From: Marinovum sp048263515
GTDB taxonomy: Bacteria; Pseudomonadota; Alphaproteobacteria; Rhodobacterales; Rhodobacteraceae
NCBI RefSeq assembly: GCF_048263515.1
Contig: NZ_JBLXEC010000020.1
Coordinates: 1 to 64,000 of the forward strand
DNA length: 64,000 nucleotides
Direction of reading: 5' to 3'
A model generated the notes under the pieces. The model had not been told where the DNA came from and searched no databases. It worked only from the letters and a program-made list of their open reading frames with translations. This document shows positions 45,371 to 54,639 of this stretch, in pieces; within the stretch, counting starts at the first letter, position 1, and each line of letters starts with the position of its first letter. Made by a program: the position numbers and the translations under genes.

Positions 45371-46274
45371 ATGATCGTACCCCACCCGTGGGCCACACCG
45401 TTCTGAGGCTCGGCGACGGGCCGAACATCCGGGAGGTCCAGCAGGGCATGGCGGGCGGCGATGAATTCTACGGCCTCTTTGCCCGCACCAACCGCGGCGC
45501 CGACGGCAGCCCAGCCTACGATGGCGCACACAACATGCATTTCCAGGGCGGCGCCGGTTCGGACACCGCGGACTTCTCGGGCCGGCTCGATCCGGTGGTC
45601 TTCGATCTCGAACGGGGCTACGCGCTTTTGGGCTATCGCACCAACCTGATCTCGATTGAGAACGCCATCGGGTCTGCGCAGGACGACCGCTAACCGGCAG
45701 TGCCGCCGCCAACCGCTTCGAGGGCCGCGGCGGCGGCGATGTCTTCGTCGGCTCCTGGGGCGGGCGCGATGTCTATGACGGCGGTGCGGGCACCGACGAG
45801 CTGATCTACGTTCACGACAGGGGCGGGGTCAACGTTTCGCTTTTCGCAGGCAGGGGCTGGACCGGTCAGGCGGCGGATGACGTGCTCATCGATATCGAGA
45901 GCCTGATCGGCTCGGTCGCGGACGACATCCTGACCGGCAGCGGCGCGGCCAGCGACCGCAGGCAGGATGTGGCGGTGTTTTCCTATGATCGGGCGCTCTA
46001 TGACATCACCACCGATGCCGGCAGCACCACCACCGTGGCCTATACCGGCCCCGGCGCGGGCGATGGCACCGACACGCTGACCGAAATCGAGGTGCTGCGC
46101 TTTACCGAACCGATGGCGATCTCTTCCTCTGAGCCGGCCGCGGGGGCAGGTGCCGCTCAATCAGGATCGCCCTCCTCCGACGGCAACGCATTCCAGCATC
46201 CTCTCCCGGTCCTGGCGCCCGGGAGAAACGCTCGGATAGACGGTACACTCCGCGTCAGAACCAGCGGCCGGTGA
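45371..46274 (+). pseudogene. Decayed RTX gene (frameshifted)
   Basis: Two open frames together encode the shared C-terminal module: VGHTVLRLGDGPNIREVQQG through IENAIGSAQDD in one frame, then LTGSAAANRFEGRGGGDVFV through IEVLRFTEP in another. The break falls at about 45685-45693 and would be healed by one extra C. An ATG at 45371 lies in a third frame and would need a second frameshift near 45385; otherwise GTG 45388 is the only start. The C-terminus also runs past the usual end and overlaps the convergent DUF2793 pseudogene. There is no N-terminal functional domain. It is a remnant, unless these are sequencing errors. Confidence 0.7.
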
Positions 46275-47439
46275 CGGTGATGAGACAGGTGATGTCCCGG
46301 GCCCCCGCATCCGACTGGATGCGCGTCAGCCGATAGGTGGCGGAGGTCGGTCCGCAGGACTCCAGGATCGCCCCGAGATCATGATCGGTCGAAGCAGGCC
46401 GCAGCACTTGAAGCGAAATTGCGGGAAGACTGCCTGCCGCAAACCCCGCCGCATAGGTGACGGTGATATCTGCCCCGTTGGTAAAGACCCCGCCGCTGGC
46501 GGTCGCAATGGCCGTGTTGATGAGCTGTCTGTGGGTGCAGATCTGCGTGCCATCGGCAAAGCGCACATAGGCGCCATCGGCAGTGCTGCCGCGCTCGATC
46601 GCCGCGCCGGTGGGCACACCGCCGGACTGCGCGACCGTCCCGAGCAGATTGCCCGGTCCATAGACGTAATCCGCCCGCGCCACCCGACCCGCCGTGACAT
46701 CCGTCGCACTGGCCTGCACGGCCGTCCCCTCCAGCGGGACATCAAGTTCCAGGCGCGCCCCGCTCAACCGGGCGCGCACCGTGCCGTCAGGCGCCAGCGT
46801 GGTCTCGCCCGTGGCCGGTTCCATCCGGAGCGCGTCGTGCCAGGCGCTGCCATCGGCGCTGATCTTGACCGAAAAGCCGGTATCGCCCGCCAGCCCCATC
46901 TCGGCATGGCCGGTCCAGCCCGACTGGAACAGCAGGCTCGCCGTGTCCGGCGCGGCGGCCTTGTTGATCTTGATCTGGTGGCCGCCGCTGCCGGCGTGGC
47001 TGAACAGGCTGGCCTGGGCCGCGACCGAAAGCCGGTTGATCCCGTCCCAGCCGGCACCGATCCCGACGCCGTCGAGATCGCTCAGCTCTGGCAGCTCGGG
47101 CTGCCAGTCGCTGCCGTCAAACAGCAGGGCGCGCCCGGCGCCCAGGTCATGGGCGCGCCAGCCCGCCTCCGGGTCGAGGAAACTCCAGGCGGTGCCGTCA
47201 AACACCGCCAGCCGTCCGGCCTCACCGGCCCAAGCGCCCTGCGGCGCCGGACCGAGCGCATAGATCTCTCCCGCCACAGGGCTGGCAGGCGGGGTCTCCG
47301 CCGCCACCGCCTGAAGGCTGAGCTGCACCAGCGTGTCCAGCCGCTGCAGCGCCTAGTTGTGCGTGACATGCTTCTGGGCCTGCGAGGGCAGAAGATAGGG
47401 CAATGCCAGCCGGGGCGAGGTATCGGGAGGTGAGGGCAT
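46255..47439 (-). pseudogene. DUF2793 protein gene with in-frame amber codon
   Basis: The frame from ATG 47439 (AGGA eight bases upstream) reads ...LPYLLPSQAQKHVTHN, then TAG at 47355-47353, then ALQRLDTLVQLSLQAV and 350 more residues. This matches the start of DUF2793 proteins, where the conserved text is AQKHVTHNEALRxLD, so GAG became TAG by a single change at codon 29. The rest is intact: GEIYALGPAPQGAWAGEAGR, then a tail-fibre-like beta region. DUF2793 is common in alphaproteobacterial phage and phage-derived tail proteins. Either the gene is dead or it is expressed from an internal start (GTG 47328) or by suppression. It faces the RTX pseudogene. Confidence 0.75.
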
Positions 47440-47639
47440 CGGGGAGATCCTGCGCTGTTCGTAGGTCGCCCCTTATCGCCGCCCGGGGTTTAAGACCGCC
47501 AAATCGACCGCACGGCCCCGCGCCCGTCAGGCAACACCCCCCGGCGCGCCTGTCTTCCCCGCCCCGGGAGACCGCCCGCCGGCTTGACACCCCCGGACCG
47601 CTGGCCGATGTCAGCCGCACCCGACGAGGACTGCACACC

Positions 47640-48608
47640 ATGATCCGACCCGCGCCACAGGCCAGCCCCCTTCCCCCGGAAGAACCGCCAGAAGTCTGCA
47701 TCCTGATGGCGGTCTACAACGGCGCTGCGCATCTCGACGAACAACTCGACAGCTTTGCAGCGCAGAGCCATCCGGCCTGGTCCCTGATCGCCTCGGACGA
47801 CGGCTCGCGCGATGACAGCATGGCCCGGATCGCCGAGTTCGCCGCCCGTCACCCGGGGCGCAGCATCCGCTGCCGGCCGGGGCCACGGCGCGGCTTCGTG
47901 CGCAACTTCCTGAGCCTGCTGGAGGATGTGCCCGAGGGGGTGCCCTATGCCGCCTTTTCCGATCAGGACGATGTCTGGTTCCCCGACAAGCTGGCCCGGG
48001 CGACAGCCGCCCTCTCAGCGGTGCCGGCGGACCGGCCGGCGGTCTATTGCGCCGCCACTTTCGTCTGCCAGACCGACCTGCGCCCGCTCGGCCCCTCCTC
48101 GCGGCTTCCGCGCCCGCCCGATTTCCGCAATGCGCTCGTGCAATCCATCGGCGGCGGCCACACCATGGTGCTGAACCGCGCCGCCATCGCGCTAGCCGCG
48201 GGGGCGGCACGGCGCGCCCCCGATCCCGTGGTGCATGACTGGTGGCTCTATCAACTGATCACCGGCTGCGGCGGTGTCATCCTGCGGGATCCCGACCCGG
48301 TGCTGCATTACCGCCAGCACGGCGCCAATCTGATCGGCGCCAATATCACCGGCCGCGCGCGCCTGAGCCGCATCCTGGCGCTGGTGAGCGGACGGTTTCG
48401 CCGCTGGAATCACATCAACCTGGCCGCGCTTGCCCCGATTGAAAGGGACTTCACTCCGGAGGCGCGGCACACGCTTGCCCATTTCCGGGCCGCCCGGCAG
48501 GGGCGGGTCTGGCACCGGCTGCGTCACCTGCGGGCCTCTGGCGTCTATCGCCAGAGCCGCATCGGGTCCACGGCGCTCTATCTCGCCTGCCTGCTGGGGC
48601 GGCTCTGA
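47640..48608 (+). CDS. Family 2 glycosyltransferase (rhamnosyltransferase-like)
   Basis: 322 residues from ATG 47640 (GAGGA upstream); a longer frame upstream is Pro/Arg-rich and not convincing. GT-A fold signs: VCILMAVYNGAAHLDEQLDS, SLIASDDGSRDDS, and the nucleotide/metal-binding FSDQDDVWFPDKLARA. VVHDWWLYQL is the acceptor-side block seen in dTDP-rhamnose-type transferases (RfbN/WcaA-like). It should add a sugar, perhaps rhamnose, to a lipid-linked repeat unit on the cytoplasmic face. It is divergent from the DUF2793 pseudogene and convergent with glmM. Confidence 0.85.
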   Translation: MIRPAPQASPLPPEEPPEVCILMAVYNGAAHLDEQLDSFAAQSHPAWSLIASDDGSRDDSMARIAEFAARHPGRSIRCRPGPRRGFVRNFLSLLEDVPEGVPYAAFSDQDDVWFPDKLARATAALSAVPADRPAVYCAATFVCQTDLRPLGPSSRLPRPPDFRNALVQSIGGGHTMVLNRAAIALAAGAARRAPDPVVHDWWLYQLITGCGGVILRDPDPVLHYRQHGANLIGANITGRARLSRILALVSGRFRRWNHINLAALAPIERDFTPEARHTLAHFRAARQGRVWHRLRHLRASGVYRQSRIGSTALYLACLLGRL

Positions 48609-48620
48609 AAGCCGCCGGCC

Positions 48621-49970
48621 TCAGCCAGGGGCGCCGACCTCGGCGATGACCCCGGCGATATCGTCCACCACGCGGGTCAGCAGGCCCTCGTCCTCGCTCT
48701 CGCCCATCACCCGGATCAGCGGCTCGGTGCCCGATTTGCGGATCAGCAGCCGGCCGCTGTCCGCCAGCCGCGCCTCGCCCTCGGCGATTGCGTCCTGCAC
48801 CCGCTGGATGCCCAACGGATTGGCCCCGACCTCGAAGCGCACGTTCTTGAGCAGCTGCGGCACCGGCTCGAAGCAGCGGATCATCTCGCTGGCCGGGGTG
48901 CCGCTCTGCTTGAGACGCGACAGGAACTGCAGCCCGGCCACCAGCCCGTCACCGGTGGTGGCATAATCGGTCATCACGATGTGGCCCGATTGCTCGCCGC
49001 CCAGGTTGTAGCCGCCCTGGCGCATCGCCTCGACGACATATCTGTCGCCCACCGGGGTGCGTTTGAGCGTGATCCCCTGGCCCTGCAGGAAGCGCTCCAG
49101 CCCGAGGTTCGACATCACCGTCGCCACCAGCACGTTCTTCGCCAACCGCCCGGTCCCGGCCCAGTCAGAGGCCAACAGCCCCATGATCTGATCGCCGTCA
49201 GCCACCGCGCCGGTTTCATCGAGGATGACGATCCGGTCGGCATCCCCGTCCAGGCACAGCGCGACGTCGGCCTTGTGTTCCCGCACCGCCCGGGCCGCGG
49301 CTTCGGGATGGGTCGACCCGCATTCGGCGTTGATGTTGTAGCCGTTCGGCCCGACACCGATCGGGATGACCTCGGCGCCCAGTTCCCACAGGACATCGGG
49401 CGCGGCCTTGTAGGCGGCGCCGTTGGCGCAGTCGAGCACCACCTTCAGCCCGTCGAGCCGGACCCGGTTGGGCACCGTCGTCTTGGCATATTCCACGTAG
49501 CGTGCGGCCGCATCGTTGAGCCGGGTCACCCGGCCCATGTCATCGGCATCGACCGGCTCCAAGTCACTCTCCATCAGGGCTTCGATCTCGGCCTCGGCGG
49601 CATCCGACAGCTTGTAGCCGTCAGGCCCGAAGAACTTGATGCCGTTGTCGTGATGCGGATTGTGGCTGGCCGAGATCATCACGCCGATGTCGGCGCGCAT
49701 CGAATGGGTCAACCGCCCCACCGCGGGGGTCGGCACCGGGCCAAGCGCGAAGACATCCATGCCGGCGGCGGTGAAGCCCGCGGTCAGCGCGTTTTCCAGC
49801 ATGTAGCACGAACGCCGCGTATCCTTGCCAATCACCACCCGGTGGCGTTTCTGGTCGACGTTGAAGTAACGCCCCACCGCCGCCGCCAGCAGCACCGTGT
49901 TGGCCGCCGTCAGCGGCGCCACATTGGCACGCCCCCGCACACCGTCAGTGCCGAAAATCCTGCGTGTCAT
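48621..49970 (-). CDS. glmM: Phosphoglucosamine mutase
   Basis: 449 residues, full length. It converts glucosamine-6-phosphate to glucosamine-1-phosphate for UDP-GlcNAc. Signatures: RRIFGTDGVRGRAN at the start, phosphoserine loop ISASHNPHHDNGIKFF (Ser102), metal loop CLDGDADRIVI and the C-terminal RKSGTEPLIRVMGE. The enzyme is normally essential and chromosomal next to folP/ftsH. A copy here among glycosyltransferases suggests either an extra copy dedicated to UDP-GlcNAc supply for wecB or a chromosomal location. It is followed upstream (88 bp) by the methyltransferase gene on the same strand. Confidence 0.95.
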   Translation of the reverse strand: MTRRIFGTDGVRGRANVAPLTAANTVLLAAAVGRYFNVDQKRHRVVIGKDTRRSCYMLENALTAGFTAAGMDVFALGPVPTPAVGRLTHSMRADIGVMISASHNPHHDNGIKFFGPDGYKLSDAAEAEIEALMESDLEPVDADDMGRVTRLNDAAARYVEYAKTTVPNRVRLDGLKVVLDCANGAAYKAAPDVLWELGAEVIPIGVGPNGYNINAECGSTHPEAAARAVREHKADVALCLDGDADRIVILDETGAVADGDQIMGLLASDWAGTGRLAKNVLVATVMSNLGLERFLQGQGITLKRTPVGDRYVVEAMRQGGYNLGGEQSGHIVMTDYATTGDGLVAGLQFLSRLKQSGTPASEMIRCFEPVPQLLKNVRFEVGANPLGIQRVQDAIAEGEARLADSGRLLIRKSGTEPLIRVMGESEDEGLLTRVVDDIAGVIAEVGAPG

Positions 49971-50058
49971 AACCCGTTCCCGTTCTGTCGGACCGGGCAG
50001 CAGATGCCTCCCGGTCCCTATGTGTCATCCTGTTGGCGCGCGACCCGGCCCGGCGTCC

Positions 50059-50709
50059 CTATTCGGGAACCACCATCACGTCATTGTACATCATCGACTG
50101 CAGCGCCAGATAGCGGAACTTCCACGGGTGCTTGAGGCAGAACTCGTTGACCGCCCGCGCCACGCCGCAATGATACATGCTGCTCGCCGACCAGACGGTA
50201 TAGTCATTGAAGATGATCACGCCGCCGGGCTTCATCTTCGGCAGGACCGCCTCGATGTCCCGCAGCACGCCTTCATACTCGTGATCGCCATCGACATAGA
50301 CCATGTCGAAATAGCCGTCCGGCAGTTTCGAGATATTGGCCGAACTGTCGCCGACATGGGTCTTCAGGCGGCTGTTTTCCGCCGCCAGCTCGGCCCGCAC
50401 CTTCGGGTTGACCAGCCGCGAGATGTCGATGTCGAACAGGTGCAGCCGCTCGGGCTTGCAGCGGGTGAGAATCTCGAGTGAGAAGTCTCCCCGGTCGACG
50501 CCGATCTCCGCCATCACGCCGCCCTGCGCCACCTTGTCGAGCAGCGCGTAGCGGTTGGCCAAGACCTCGCAGCCCTCCAGCTTGGACGCCGGCAGTTCCG
50601 GAGCCGGGTTGTGATAACGTCCCTTGGCCTGCTTGAACTCCCGCAGGGCCTGGGCAAAGGCGCGGCGTTTCTGCTCGACCTGTTCGAAGGTAATCTTGGG
50701 CTTGACCAT
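50059..50709 (-). CDS. Class I SAM-dependent methyltransferase
   Basis: 216 residues. SAM-binding motif I is VMAEIGVDRGDFS (about residues 65-77); LHLFDID supplies the acidic ribose ligand; DMVYVDGDHEYEGVLRDIEAVLPKMKPGGVIIF is the typical Methyltransf_24 core, here quoted in parts: MVYVDGDHEYEGV and MKPGGVIIF. Members of this group often methylate sugars in polysaccharide clusters. It lies 10 bp after the double glycosyltransferase gene in a four-gene minus-strand operon (55140 to 50059), so a sugar O-methyltransferase role is likely. Substrate not determinable. Confidence 0.8.
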   Translation of the reverse strand: MVKPKITFEQVEQKRRAFAQALREFKQAKGRYHNPAPELPASKLEGCEVLANRYALLDKVAQGGVMAEIGVDRGDFSLEILTRCKPERLHLFDIDISRLVNPKVRAELAAENSRLKTHVGDSSANISKLPDGYFDMVYVDGDHEYEGVLRDIEAVLPKMKPGGVIIFNDYTVWSASSMYHCGVARAVNEFCLKHPWKFRYLALQSMMYNDVMVVPE

Positions 50710-50719
50710 GTGGTTCCTC

Positions 50720-52873
50720 TTACAAATTCATGAAGTCTCGGGCAAAATTCTCGACATCGTGGCGCTGCACCTGGCGCGACAGCGCCTCGCGCCGGGCCGC
50801 CAGATCGGGCGCCTCGGCGAAGGCCACCACCGCGGGGATCGCGGCCCGCATATCCTCGTGAACATGCGGCGCAAACAGCGACCGGGCCCCCGGCCAGTCG
50901 TGCACCACCGGCAGCGCGCCCGAGGCCATGCCCTCCAGCACCGAGGTATGACAGCCCTCGCTGTCGGAACTCGACAGGATGGTGCCGACGCCGCGATACC
51001 ATTCCTCCATGTCACCACCCGCCGGATCGAATCGGATCGAGGCCGCCAGGTCGGGATCGTCGAAGATCCGCCGGAACACGGTCTCGAACCGCGCGCGGGT
51101 CTCGTCCTCGCGGTTCCAGACCCACTCGATTTCCCACGGCATGGCGCTGCGCACCGCCAGGCGGAAGCGCGGATCCTCGGCCCTGAGCGCGGCAAAAAAC
51201 TCCACCGCCCGGTCGAACCGCTTGTGCTCGAAGGGGTTGATGCCGACCAGCCCGAGCGTGAACCGCGCCTCGGGCAGCTTCGGGCGGTGCAGGCTCTGCC
51301 AGTCGATATACTGCGGGATCACATGAATGCGCTCCGGGTCCACGCCGTGACGCGCGATCATCCGGTCGCGGAACCAGTCCGACACCACGATCAGCGCATC
51401 GACATTCGCCCAGTTGACCCGCACCGGGAAATCGCGAAAGGCCTCGAAGCGGTGCAGCCGCACGATCAGCTTCGTGCCCGGGCGCTTGTTGTTGCTGTGC
51501 CAGACCGCGTTCTCGCAGCACCATTCGCAGAACACCGTATCGGCGTCTCCGGGCACGCCGGGGCGGCCCATGGGCTTGACCGTGCTGCGCCAGGGCTCCC
51601 AGCTGATCTCGATCTTGCTGTCGCTGCGGGTGAGATCGATGAACTGGCGCAGGAACTTGCGCTCATGGGTCGGAATGTGGATGCGACGGCGGGATCCGGT
51701 CAGCGCAGGGGCATCCGTCCTCCAGCCGCGGATCGCCCGGCCCAGGCGGGTCGACAGGGCCTCGGCCGAGAACCGTTCCGAGATCTCGGCGATCCGCGCC
51801 CGCGCGGCGCGATAGCGCGCATCGCCGCGGCTGCGCAGGAAGTCCAGGACACGGGCCGGGATGTCATCGTGCACGATATCGATGTAATAGGGGTAATCCG
51901 CGCCGAACAGCGACCGGTTGAGCGCATTGTCATTCAGGATCGGCGGCACGCCCAGGGTGCAGAATTCGACGATCTTGGTCGAGATCTCGATCACGTCGTC
52001 ATAGCGGTCATGGCGCAGGCAATAGGCGAAATGCGCCGCCCCCATCCGCGCCTTGGCCTCGGCATGGGGCACGTTGGTCACTAGGTTGATGCCCCGCAGC
52101 AGGCCGGCCTCGACGCTGCGCCGGAACCCGTCCATGCGCTTGAAGAAGTCGCGATAGCGGGCACGGTAGGTGTCCTTGCCGGCGATCAGGCTGACCGACA
52201 GGTCAGGATGGTCGGAGACCGCGGTGGCGATGTCGAGCAGCCAGTCGAAACCGTAGTGCAGATCGACCTTGCCGGAGTAGCACAACACCGTCGGACCCTC
52301 CTCCGGCCGCGCCACCGGCGGGCCGCGGAACACGATCGGCGGCACCACATGCACCCGGTTGGCCGGGTAGTCATAAAGCGATTCCAGCGCCCGCTGCGCG
52401 GTCTCGCTCTGCACCACGATGGCATTGGCCGGATTGGCCCCGCCACCGCGTGCCAGGCGCACCCATTCGGGCTCGGGCGCGCTCAGGTCGGGGATCGCGC
52501 TGGGGGCATAGACGACGACACGGTCGCGCAGCCCGGGCTCCGCCAGCAGCCGGGTGAGATACTCGGTGCCGCGCACGAAGATCCGGTCGTAAGACCCCGC
52601 GGCCGCCTCCCAGGCCGAGAGCGCATCGATCAGCGTGTCGGGGCGCAACTGCGTGTCGGTCAGCCCGGCGACCTCCAGCACCTGCTCGGCGCCCACCATG
52701 CGGATCGAGGCGGGCAGTTCGCGCGCCAGCACCGGGTTTTCCATCCGGTGGGTCAGCAGCAGATCGGTCTCGAGGTCGGATTGCAGCGCCAGCAGCTTGC
52801 AGACATTCAGGAGCCAGATCGTCGAACCGTCGATCAGGTTGAAATTCTGTTCGGCCAGCACCGCGACCTTCAT
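50720..52873 (-). CDS. Two-domain glycosyltransferase (GT4-like, tandem)
   Basis: 717 residues starting MKVAVLAEQNFNLIDGST at ATG 52873, which overlaps the previous stop as ATGA. Two GT-B-type halves are visible. In the first (about 1-360), VLCYSGKVDLHYGFDWLLD and KIVEFCTLGVPPIL mark the donor-binding part. In the second (about 370-717), IPTHERKFLRQFIDL, ALIVVSDWFRDRMIARHGVD, LGLVGINPFEHKRFDRAV and SSSDSEGCHTSVLEGMASG do the same. Two catalytic halves could add two successive sugars. It belongs to the same operon as the neighbouring GT4 and methyltransferase genes. Confidence 0.8.
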   Translation of the reverse strand: MKVAVLAEQNFNLIDGSTIWLLNVCKLLALQSDLETDLLLTHRMENPVLARELPASIRMVGAEQVLEVAGLTDTQLRPDTLIDALSAWEAAAGSYDRIFVRGTEYLTRLLAEPGLRDRVVVYAPSAIPDLSAPEPEWVRLARGGGANPANAIVVQSETAQRALESLYDYPANRVHVVPPIVFRGPPVARPEEGPTVLCYSGKVDLHYGFDWLLDIATAVSDHPDLSVSLIAGKDTYRARYRDFFKRMDGFRRSVEAGLLRGINLVTNVPHAEAKARMGAAHFAYCLRHDRYDDVIEISTKIVEFCTLGVPPILNDNALNRSLFGADYPYYIDIVHDDIPARVLDFLRSRGDARYRAARARIAEISERFSAEALSTRLGRAIRGWRTDAPALTGSRRRIHIPTHERKFLRQFIDLTRSDSKIEISWEPWRSTVKPMGRPGVPGDADTVFCEWCCENAVWHSNNKRPGTKLIVRLHRFEAFRDFPVRVNWANVDALIVVSDWFRDRMIARHGVDPERIHVIPQYIDWQSLHRPKLPEARFTLGLVGINPFEHKRFDRAVEFFAALRAEDPRFRLAVRSAMPWEIEWVWNREDETRARFETVFRRIFDDPDLAASIRFDPAGGDMEEWYRGVGTILSSSDSEGCHTSVLEGMASGALPVVHDWPGARSLFAPHVHEDMRAAIPAVVAFAEAPDLAARREALSRQVQRHDVENFARDFMNL

Positions 52874-54636
52874 TGCGCCATCTCCCCTGCCAGTTGCGGC
52901 TGTCCGGATCCGTCGGCCCCGGGGATCACCTCTTCGACCAGGCCGCTGACCGTGCGGAAGAGCGGCGCCTGCGAGCGGGCCACCGGGCCGGTGACCTGGA
53001 TCCGCCAGCCCCGTTCGCGGGCGATGCGGCAGGCGTCCATCACCTGACGGTTCAGCCGCATGTTGTCGATCGACCATAGGCCGGCCCAGTCGCCGGGGGC
53101 CTCTTCGAGCCCCAGCCAGTCGATGACGAAACGGCCGGGCTGGCCGGTGGCCAGGTCCGACAGCAGGCTGACCCGGCTGGCCCGGGTGATCTCGCGGCCG
53201 GCCAGATGCGCACAGGGCCCGATGGCCACCACCCGCTCGTCGGGAGCGGCGGTGCGCAGCGCCACCCGCGGCAGGACATGGGTGTCAAACCCCGCGGCCT
53301 CCTCGGGCGCCGCCTCGGACACCTGCGCCTGCGTGATCTCTCCCAGCCCCAGCATCCGCGACATCGGCGGATGCGTCTGCGCCGCCCCGGTCAAGGCGCG
53401 CGACATCGGCGCCACCCGGCGGGTCCAGTAGATCGAAGGCTTGATCGGGTTCATGACGGCCGGATGCCCCCCCTTCGTCAGGGTCTCGGCCACCATGCCG
53501 GCCAGGGTTTCCATGTCGCCTTCGGGAAACAGGCTGGCATGGATATCCAGCGCGATCTCGTCGAGCGGCGGAATGTCGGTCATGAAGACCGGCACGCCGT
53601 AGGCTGCTGCCGTATAGGGCTTCAGCGGCGCCACCAGTTCGGTCACGATGGTCCGGCGGCGCGGGATGATCACCGCGTCGAGCATCGCGTAATAGGCGCC
53701 GATCCTGTCGGGCGCGACCTGCGGCACGAAATGCACATGCGCCGCCACCCCCTGCGCCTCGGCCTCGGCCTTCAGGCGCGTCTCGGTGGGCACGGCATGG
53801 GCCGACCCGATCAACCCCTTGGGCACGCTCGAGCCGACGATCACCAGATCGGCATCCACCCCCTTGCCGCGCAACCGCGCCATGAGCGGGATCAGGTCGG
53901 AACTGCCCTCGTAATCGCTCAGCGACCCGACATAGCCCAGCAGGTAACGCGCCGAGATGGCAAGGCTGTCGCGCGTGATGCCCTTGGGGATACGCCCCGG
54001 CGTGGCAACCCCGTTGGGCACCAGGTGGATCTTGTCGGCGGGCACGCCGCGACGCACGAGCTCGTCGCGCATGGCCCGGTTCAGCGTGAACACCGCCTGC
54101 GCCGCCCGGGCGATGCGCACCTCGTTGTCGCGGTTCTGCGCGTAATCCGCCGAGGCCTCGTAGCCCGGTTCGGTGGCGGCGCGCGACATCTCCCAGAAGC
54201 CGCGCTGCTCGTAGAAGAACGGCACCTTCCAGCGCCGCGCGGCATATTGCGCAGGTTCGGCATTCTCCCAGTTCGAGACCGCCAGCACCGCCCCCGGACG
54301 ATAGATCTCGAAGGCCTGCATCAGCACCTTCTCGGCCTCGCGCAGGCGCGCGCGCCGGTTCATCTCGGGCGTGGCGCGGCTGGGCAGGAAGACATAGCGC
54401 ACGCCGTCGACCACCTGCTCGGTGGCCACCCGCGCGGTGGCATCGAACCCCTCGATGTCCCAGGGACGTCCGGGGCGGTTGAAGACGATCACGTCATGGC
54501 CGGCCCCTTTCAGGGTGCGGGCCACCTCATGGGTGCGCACGGCATAGCCGTCGCTGGTATAGGGATAGCTGTGATCGACCACATAGGCGACGCGGCGCGG
54601 CAGGCACCAGTGTTTCGGGTCTCTGTCTTGCACCAT
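52870..54636 (-). CDS. Family 4 glycosyltransferase
   Basis: 588 residues. The GT-B fold is seen in VAYVVDHSYPYTSDGYAVRT at the N-terminus, VPFFYEQRGFWE, VFTLNRAMRDELVRRGVP, then LLGYVGSLSDYEGSSDLIPL and the donor-site region VTELVAPLKPYTAAAYGVPV. Residues about 430-588 form an extra C-terminal domain with strands (VVAIGPCAHLAG, RFVIDWLGLEEA) of unknown role. It is spaced 3 bp from the upstream small gene and overlaps the next gene. Probably assembles the polymer repeat unit in the cytoplasm. Confidence 0.8.
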   Translation of the reverse strand: MVQDRDPKHWCLPRRVAYVVDHSYPYTSDGYAVRTHEVARTLKGAGHDVIVFNRPGRPWDIEGFDATARVATEQVVDGVRYVFLPSRATPEMNRRARLREAEKVLMQAFEIYRPGAVLAVSNWENAEPAQYAARRWKVPFFYEQRGFWEMSRAATEPGYEASADYAQNRDNEVRIARAAQAVFTLNRAMRDELVRRGVPADKIHLVPNGVATPGRIPKGITRDSLAISARYLLGYVGSLSDYEGSSDLIPLMARLRGKGVDADLVIVGSSVPKGLIGSAHAVPTETRLKAEAEAQGVAAHVHFVPQVAPDRIGAYYAMLDAVIIPRRRTIVTELVAPLKPYTAAAYGVPVFMTDIPPLDEIALDIHASLFPEGDMETLAGMVAETLTKGGHPAVMNPIKPSIYWTRRVAPMSRALTGAAQTHPPMSRMLGLGEITQAQVSEAAPEEAAGFDTHVLPRVALRTAAPDERVVAIGPCAHLAGREITRASRVSLLSDLATGQPGRFVIDWLGLEEAPGDWAGLWSIDNMRLNRQVMDACRIARERGWRIQVTGPVARSQAPLFRTVSGLVEEVIPGADGSGQPQLAGEMAQ

Positions 54637-54639
54637 GTC

